NCBI RefSeq assembly: GCF_015163665.1
Contig: NZ_JADEUG010000026.1
Span: 1 to 54,175 of the forward strand
Origin: Xenorhabdus sp. BG5
Lineage (GTDB): Bacteria > Pseudomonadota > Gammaproteobacteria > Enterobacterales > Enterobacteriaceae
DNA length: 54,175 nt
Reading direction: 5' to 3'
The notes below the pieces were generated by a model, which ran no database searches, was not told where the DNA came from, and saw nothing but the letters and a program-made list of their open reading frames with translations. The translations under genes were made by a program, and so were the position numbers. How positions within the stretch are numbered: the stretch's first letter is position 1; the number at the start of each line of letters is the position of its first letter. Shown one piece after another: positions 50,251-54,175 of this stretch.

Positions 50251-50281
50251 AAAAATGGGTGGATATTTTTATATCCACCCA
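50251..50281 (-). terminator. Terminator after metQ
   Basis: Perfect 11-bp stem (TGGGTGGATAT / ATATCCACCCA); read on the minus strand it is followed by TTTTTAATTTT. Confidence 0.9.
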
Positions 50282-50315
50282 ATGATTTTAAGCTTGATTA
50301 ACTAAATAGGAAAGA

Positions 50316-51131
50316 TTACCAGCCTTTTATTGCTCCCCCCTTAAAGGCTTCATTGGCTTCTTTTGCTACTTCTGGAGACTGATACGCTTTCACAAATTTT
50401 TGCACGTTTTCAGCGTCCTTATTGTCTTCGCGGCTGACAATGATATTGACGTAAGGTGAGTTTTTATCTTCAACAAAGATGCCATCTTGCTCTGGAGTTA
50501 AACCAATTTGCCCCGCATAGGTATTATTGATAATAGCGAAAACAATCTTTTGGTCGTCCAGTGCACGTGGTAATTGTGGACCTTCCAACTGTACGATATC
50601 CAGGTGCTTAGGATTGCTGGTAATGTCCAAAATAGTTGGCAGTAGACCCACACCCTCTTTCAGAGTGATAAGACCTTGTTTTTGTAATAACAACAGAGCG
50701 CGGCCTTGGTTCGTCGGATCGTTAGGGATGGCAATTTGAGAACCTTCTTGCAGTTCATCCAGTGACTTAATTTTTTTGGAGTACGCCGCCATTGGGAAAA
50801 TGAAAGAGTTACCAACAATGGCTAATTTATAGTTACGTTCTTTCACTTGCTGATCTAAAAAAGGCTTATGCTGGAAGACATTCACATCAATATCCCCCTT
50901 ACTCAATGACTCATTTGGCAGAACGTAATCATTGAATGTCGTCAGCTCAACATCAAGGCCATATTTGTCTTTAGCCACTTGTTTAGCCACTTCAGCAACT
51001 TTAAGTTCAGGTCCTGCAATAACGCCAACCTTGATATGGTTTGGATCACGTTGTTCCTGTCCGCAACCCGCAAGAATTAATGTACCTAACAATGCACTGA
51101 TTGCTGCAATAGATTTCAATTTTACTGACAT
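50316..51131 (-). CDS. metQ: Methionine ABC transporter substrate-binding lipoprotein MetQ
   Basis: A 271-residue lipoprotein that captures D- and L-methionine for MetNI. The signal peptide ends in the lipobox LAGC (C23). The NlpA-family body has KVGVIAGPELKVAEV near the start and AIINNTYAGQIGL later. It lies last in metN-metI-metQ, after a 166-base gap, and is closed by a terminator. Confidence 0.97.
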   Translation of the reverse strand: MSVKLKSIAAISALLGTLILAGCGQEQRDPNHIKVGVIAGPELKVAEVAKQVAKDKYGLDVELTTFNDYVLPNESLSKGDIDVNVFQHKPFLDQQVKERNYKLAIVGNSFIFPMAAYSKKIKSLDELQEGSQIAIPNDPTNQGRALLLLQKQGLITLKEGVGLLPTILDITSNPKHLDIVQLEGPQLPRALDDQKIVFAIINNTYAGQIGLTPEQDGIFVEDKNSPYVNIIVSREDNKDAENVQKFVKAYQSPEVAKEANEAFKGGAIKGW

Positions 51132-51218
51132 ATTTTCACCCCTATTGAATACTGATTTATAACCTGTCTTATCAAGTTACTGCGTACTACTATAATGAGG
51201 CTCTTATTCCCTTCATCT

Positions 51219-51266
51219 TTCAAATTGCAGCCAATAAAGCAGCAACTTGAAATTTGTCGGGTATAG
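51219..51266. repeat. Possible degenerate intergenic repeat
   Basis: TTCAAATTGCAGCC and GCAACTTGAAATTTG form an imperfect inverted pair, then GGGTATAGGTATA, in the metQ-metI gap. This recalls the ends of the repeats at 14296 and 17221 but lacks their CCCCGC core. Confidence 0.35.
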
Positions 51267-51297
51267 GTATAAGCCTTGCCACTTTGTTGAAAATAAT

Positions 51298-51951
51298 TTA
51301 TTTGCGATTAACGGCTTTCACTAAATGATCACCGCCGACCTGAATCAAGAACACTAAAACAACTAATAATGCTAATACGGTATTCATCACTGTTGCATCG
51401 TAGCCGATATAACCATATTGATAGCCAATCTGGCCCAAACCACCGGCACCAACAGCGCCACCCATTGCGGAATAGCCAACTAATGTAATTAAAGTGATAG
51501 TGGCGGCATTAAGCAAACTGGGTAATGCTTCCGGCAATAAGATCTTTTTGACGATTTGAAATGGGGTTGCTCCCATTGCACGCGCTGCTTCAATTAAACC
51601 AGTCGGAATTTCCAATAATGCATTTTCCACCATGCGGGCAATAAATGGTGCAGCACCCACAGTCAGCGGAACAATGGCTGCCTGCAAACCGATTGATGTT
51701 CCCACAATCAGACGGGTAAATGGGATCATCCATACCAATAGAATAATAAAAGGTATTGAACGCGTAATATTTACCAATGCAGAAAGTATGCGATAAAACG
51801 TACCATTTTCAATTATCTGCCCAGGGCGAGTAACATATAGAAGCACACCCGCCGGCAATCCAATAACAAAGCCAAAGAAACCAGAGACGAAAGTCATGAC
51901 GAGGGTTTCCCAGACTCCTTTAGCCATTAATAAAATCATTCCTTCAGACAT
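51298..51951 (-). CDS. metI: Methionine ABC transporter permease MetI
   Basis: A 217-residue inner-membrane permease with about five membrane segments. The EAA coupling motif is [28 protein letters not shown] (residues ~135-160). It overlaps the metN end by 8 bases, so the two are translationally coupled. Confidence 0.97.
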   Translation of the reverse strand: MSEGMILLMAKGVWETLVMTFVSGFFGFVIGLPAGVLLYVTRPGQIIENGTFYRILSALVNITRSIPFIILLVWMIPFTRLIVGTSIGLQAAIVPLTVGAAPFIARMVENALLEIPTGLIEAARAMGATPFQIVKKILLPEALPSLLNAATITLITLVGYSAMGGAVGAGGLGQIGYQYGYIGYDATVMNTVLALLVVLVFLIQVGGDHLVKAVNRK

Positions 51952-52975
51952 AACCGAGAACCTCTACTTTCACATGATGCTCTTCTAAAAATGCAATTGT
52001 TGATTTGATGCTATCGCTTTCCCCATCTAATTCAGCCAGCATAACCCCAAATTTAACACCACCGGCATAGTCAATTTGGGAACTTAATATGCTGATGTCG
52101 ATATTAAAACGGCGAACGGCTATCGAGATTACAGGTGCATCAACGGATTTACCTGTGAACTCCAGCTTCAATAATGGACTGCGATCAGGCGCGTATTCCG
52201 GTTGCAACTTCTGCAAGTAATCTTCTGGAATATCCAAATGCAACGTAGATTTGATAAATTCCTGAGCAACCGGTGTCTTGGGATGCGAAAATATCTCGCT
52301 CACAACATCTTGTTCGATCAATTGTCCACCACTGATGACAGCAACTTGATCACAAATACGTTTAACGACATCCATTTCATGGGTAATAAGAAGAATGGTC
52401 AAACCCAAGCGACGGTTAATGTCTTTTAATAATTCCAGAATAGAACGTGTTGTTGCTGGATCCAGAGCGCTGGTGGCTTCGTCACACAAAAGCACTTTGG
52501 GCGAGTTTGCCAGGGCCCGTGCAATCGCAACACGCTGCTTTTGACCACCTGATAAATTGGCAGGATAAGCATCATGTTTTTCAGCAAGGCCAACTAACTC
52601 TAGTAATTCGTTAACTCTGGCCTTTATTTCGGCTTTAGGTGTGTTATTAAGTTCCAAAGGTAACGCAACATTGCCAAACACGGTTCTGGATGATAACAAA
52701 TTAAAGTGCTGGAAAATCATACCAATATGGCGACGGGCACGAGTAAGCTCACGTTCTGAAAGAGAAGTGAGATCTTGCCCTGCCACTAATACCTGACCAG
52801 AAGTTGGCCGTTCAAGCATATTCACACAGCGAATTAAGGTACTTTTGCCTGCACCCGAAGAACCAATAACGCCATATATTTGCCCCTGCGGGACATGTAG
52901 GTTGATATCTGAAAGCGCTTTTATCGTGCGCTTTCCTTGTTGAAATATCTTATTTATCTGAGTCAGTCTTATCAT
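51944..52975 (-). CDS. metN: Methionine ABC transporter ATP-binding protein MetN
   Basis: A 343-residue ATPase: Walker [10 protein letters not shown], signature LSGGQKQR, Walker [13 protein letters not shown], and a C-terminal NIL domain (about 265-343) that senses methionine and shuts transport (known for E. coli). MetJ boxes lie upstream. Confidence 0.98.
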   Translation of the reverse strand: MIRLTQINKIFQQGKRTIKALSDINLHVPQGQIYGVIGSSGAGKSTLIRCVNMLERPTSGQVLVAGQDLTSLSERELTRARRHIGMIFQHFNLLSSRTVFGNVALPLELNNTPKAEIKARVNELLELVGLAEKHDAYPANLSGGQKQRVAIARALANSPKVLLCDEATSALDPATTRSILELLKDINRRLGLTILLITHEMDVVKRICDQVAVISGGQLIEQDVVSEIFSHPKTPVAQEFIKSTLHLDIPEDYLQKLQPEYAPDRSPLLKLEFTGKSVDAPVISIAVRRFNIDISILSSQIDYAGGVKFGVMLAELDGESDSIKSTIAFLEEHHVKVEVLGYV

Positions 52976-53047
52976 TTTTTTCTTATTAGATGTAAAGATG
53001 AATGACTTGAGAACATTTCAACAAGTCATGAATTAAAGTGGATGTTA

Positions 53048-53063
53048 AGGCGTCTAGACGTCT
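53048..53063 (-). promoter_or_regulatory. Tandem MetJ operator (met boxes) upstream of metN
   Basis: AGGCGTCT followed directly by AGACGTCT, matching the 8-base met box AGACGTCT at 7/8 and 8/8. MetJ with S-adenosylmethionine binds such tandem boxes, so metNIQ should be repressed by methionine sufficiency. It lies 73-88 bases upstream of metN and about 90 before gmhB on the other strand. Confidence 0.88.
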
Positions 53064-53153
53064 AAGTCAACTAGGAATAAATTAAATGCTGCATTCTCAA
53101 TCAGTAATAAATCATGCGATACTGTCCACTTGGTACATTCTTGGAGTAATCAG

Positions 53154-53720
53154 GTGACTCAAGGTATTCCCGCCGTATTTTTAGATCGTGACGGCACAAT
53201 TAACATCGATCATGGTTATGTACATGAGATAGATAATTTTCAATTTATTGATGGTGCTATTGAAGCCATGCTGGAATTGAAAAAAATGGGCTATGCTCTG
53301 GTTTTGGTGACCAATCAGTCAGGTATTGCTCGTAAGATTTTTACTGAAGATCAGTTTATGCAATTAACAGAGTGGATGGATTGGTCATTGGCGGATAGAG
53401 GTGTTGATTTTAATGGCATCTATTATTGTCCGCATCATCCAGAAGCAGAGGATGAAGAATATAGGAAGAGCTGTGACTGTCGTAAACCACAACCAGGTAT
53501 GTTGTTAGATGCGCAGAAAGAATTACATATCAATATGTCTTCTTCTTATATGGTAGGAGACAAAATAGAAGATATGTTGGCAGCCAAAGCTGCGAAAGTT
53601 GGAACCAGCGTTCTCGTTCGCACAGGAAAACCGATAACAGAAGAGGCAGAACAAGCTGCGGATTTGGTCATTAATAGTCTGTCAGACTTGCCAAATGTAA
53701 TAAAAAATAGGCAAAAATGA
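53154..53720 (+). CDS. gmhB: D-glycero-beta-D-manno-heptose 1,7-bisphosphate 7-phosphatase
   Basis: A 188-residue HAD-family phosphatase in ADP-heptose synthesis for the LPS inner core. The nucleophile motif is FLDRDGT near the N-terminus. Zinc-binding cysteine/histidine residues are in CPHHPEAED and CDCRKP. I choose GTG 53154 (MTQGIPAVF), with TTGGAG 7 bases upstream; the in-frame opening at 53130 is longer than the family. An rRNA operon follows, as with E. coli rrnH. Confidence 0.95.
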   Translation: MTQGIPAVFLDRDGTINIDHGYVHEIDNFQFIDGAIEAMLELKKMGYALVLVTNQSGIARKIFTEDQFMQLTEWMDWSLADRGVDFNGIYYCPHHPEAEDEEYRKSCDCRKPQPGMLLDAQKELHINMSSSYMVGDKIEDMLAAKAAKVGTSVLVRTGKPITEEAEQAADLVINSLSDLPNVIKNRQK

Positions 53721-53769
53721 CCTTTTGGGCTAAATTGTGAACGCTTAAATAAAAAATCACAAAAAAGAC

Positions 53770-53797
53770 TTGCCTAAATTAGAAGGCTCCCTATAAT
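53770..53797 (+). promoter_or_regulatory. rRNA operon promoter P1
   Basis: -35 TTGCCT (53770-53775), 16-base spacer, -10 TATAAT (53792-53797) followed by GCGC, with an A-rich UP-element-like tract upstream (AAATAAAAAATCACAAAAAA). Confidence 0.85.
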
Positions 53798-53868
53798 GCG
53801 CTTCCGTTGTCACGACAAACACACAAACCGGTCGGGATGACAACGTGAAAAGCCCTGAAAAATAAGGC

Positions 53869-53896
53869 TTGACACGGTAAGAGGAAAGCGTAAGAT
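53869..53896 (+). promoter_or_regulatory. rRNA operon promoter P2
   Basis: -35 TTGACA (53869-53874), 16-base spacer, -10 TAAGAT (53891-53896), about 100 bases after P1, the standard rrn tandem arrangement. Confidence 0.83.
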
Positions 53897-53911
53897 ACGC
53901 AGCCTCGCAAC

Positions 53912-53947
53912 CCGGAAGTGATTTCCGGTTGCCAACGCTCTTTAACA
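53912..53947 (+). promoter_or_regulatory. rRNA leader antitermination boxB-boxA
   Basis: A boxB-like hairpin CCGGAA/TTCCGG (53912-53928), then boxA CGCTCTTTAACAA (53936-53947). They recruit Nus factors so polymerase reads through the rRNA operon. Confidence 0.85.
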
Positions 53948-54087
53948 AGTTAATCAGACAATCTGTGTGGGCACTCGCAAGAGACTATCGATACGCCGAA
54001 AGGCGAGCAAGATTCAAGTCTTAAAGAGTGACTAAGCAGTTAATTCATTATGAACTAACAGTAGAATTCTTTGAGCATCAAACTTTT

Positions 54088-54175
54088 AATTGAAGAGTTT
54101 GATCATGGCTCAGATTGAACGCTGGCGGCAGGCCTAACACATGCAAGTCGGGCGGCAGCGGGGGAAAGCGTGCTT
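54088..54175 (+). rRNA. rrs: 16S ribosomal RNA, 5' end only
   Basis: Starts AATTGAAGAGTTTGATCATG and continues through the conserved GAACGCTGGCGGCAGGCCTA. The window stops within the first variable region, after about 88 bases. Context (after gmhB) corresponds to the E. coli rrnH position. Confidence 0.98.

Noticed and set aside
52976-53153. SAM riboswitch upstream of metN
   Set aside because: Tandem met boxes for MetJ are present and explain the control; the leader is short and shows no riboswitch-like structure.

Overview
This window is a chromosomal segment from a gammaproteobacterium of the order Enterobacterales. It most likely comes from the insect-pathogenic Xenorhabdus/Photorhabdus group (Morganellaceae). 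The evidence is a prtA-inh-prtBCD alkaline protease locus, near-E. coli gene content and order in the housekeeping part, AT-leaning intergenic DNA, and several copies of a CCCCGC/GCGGGG palindromic repeat with TTGAAG/CTTCAA ends. I favour Xenorhabdus, but genus is an inference from memory of gene content.

Layout. (1) 1-8.9 kb: a secretion locus. It holds the serralysin protease prtA, its periplasmic inhibitor inh, and the type I secretion genes prtB (ABC transporter), prtC (membrane fusion protein) and prtD (TolC-like outer membrane protein). Between inh and prtB sits an AT-rich two-gene island (2287-4190). Its first gene encodes a protein with no Sec signal, a candidate His/Cys hydrolase domain and a C-terminal calcium-binding region. 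Its second gene overlaps by 4 bases and encodes an exported Sel1-repeat protein. A 111-base degraded piece of a prtB-like gene lies directly after inh, and a Fur-box-like sequence precedes the island. I read this as a candidate type I-secreted effector with its immunity protein. (2) 9-17.2 kb: xni, ppnN, queF, a cholesterol-oxidase-type flavoprotein gene, syd, a CsrB-like regulatory RNA with UvrY-type sites, yqcC, truC and yqcA. (3) 17.2-19.6 kb: yaeH, an unrecognised gene, and dapD, with palindromic repeats at the borders. (4) 19.6-43.3 kb: the conserved block glnD, map, rpsB-tsf-pyrH-frr (translation and UMP kinase), dxr-uppS-cdsA (isoprenoid and phospholipid), rseP-bamA-skp (envelope), lpxD-fabZ-lpxA-lpxB (lipid A), rnhB-dnaE (replication) and accA. 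(5) 43.5-53.7 kb: an EamA transporter, tilS, rof, nlpE, proS, trmO, rcsF, metQ-metI-metN (methionine uptake, with MetJ boxes) and gmhB. (6) 53.7 kb to the end: rRNA promoters P1 and P2, the antitermination leader, and the first ~88 bases of 16S rRNA.

How it fits together. Most of the window is core biosynthesis in E. coli order. The block E. coli keeps near 63 min (xni to yqcA) is joined here to the block it keeps near 4-5 min (yaeH to gmhB-rrn), with a palindromic repeat at the junction. Accessory content is concentrated at the island inside prtABCD, the flavoprotein between queF and syd, the unrecognised gene at 18031-18666, and the transporter after accA. No tRNA gene, CRISPR array, intact insertion sequence or prophage was seen.
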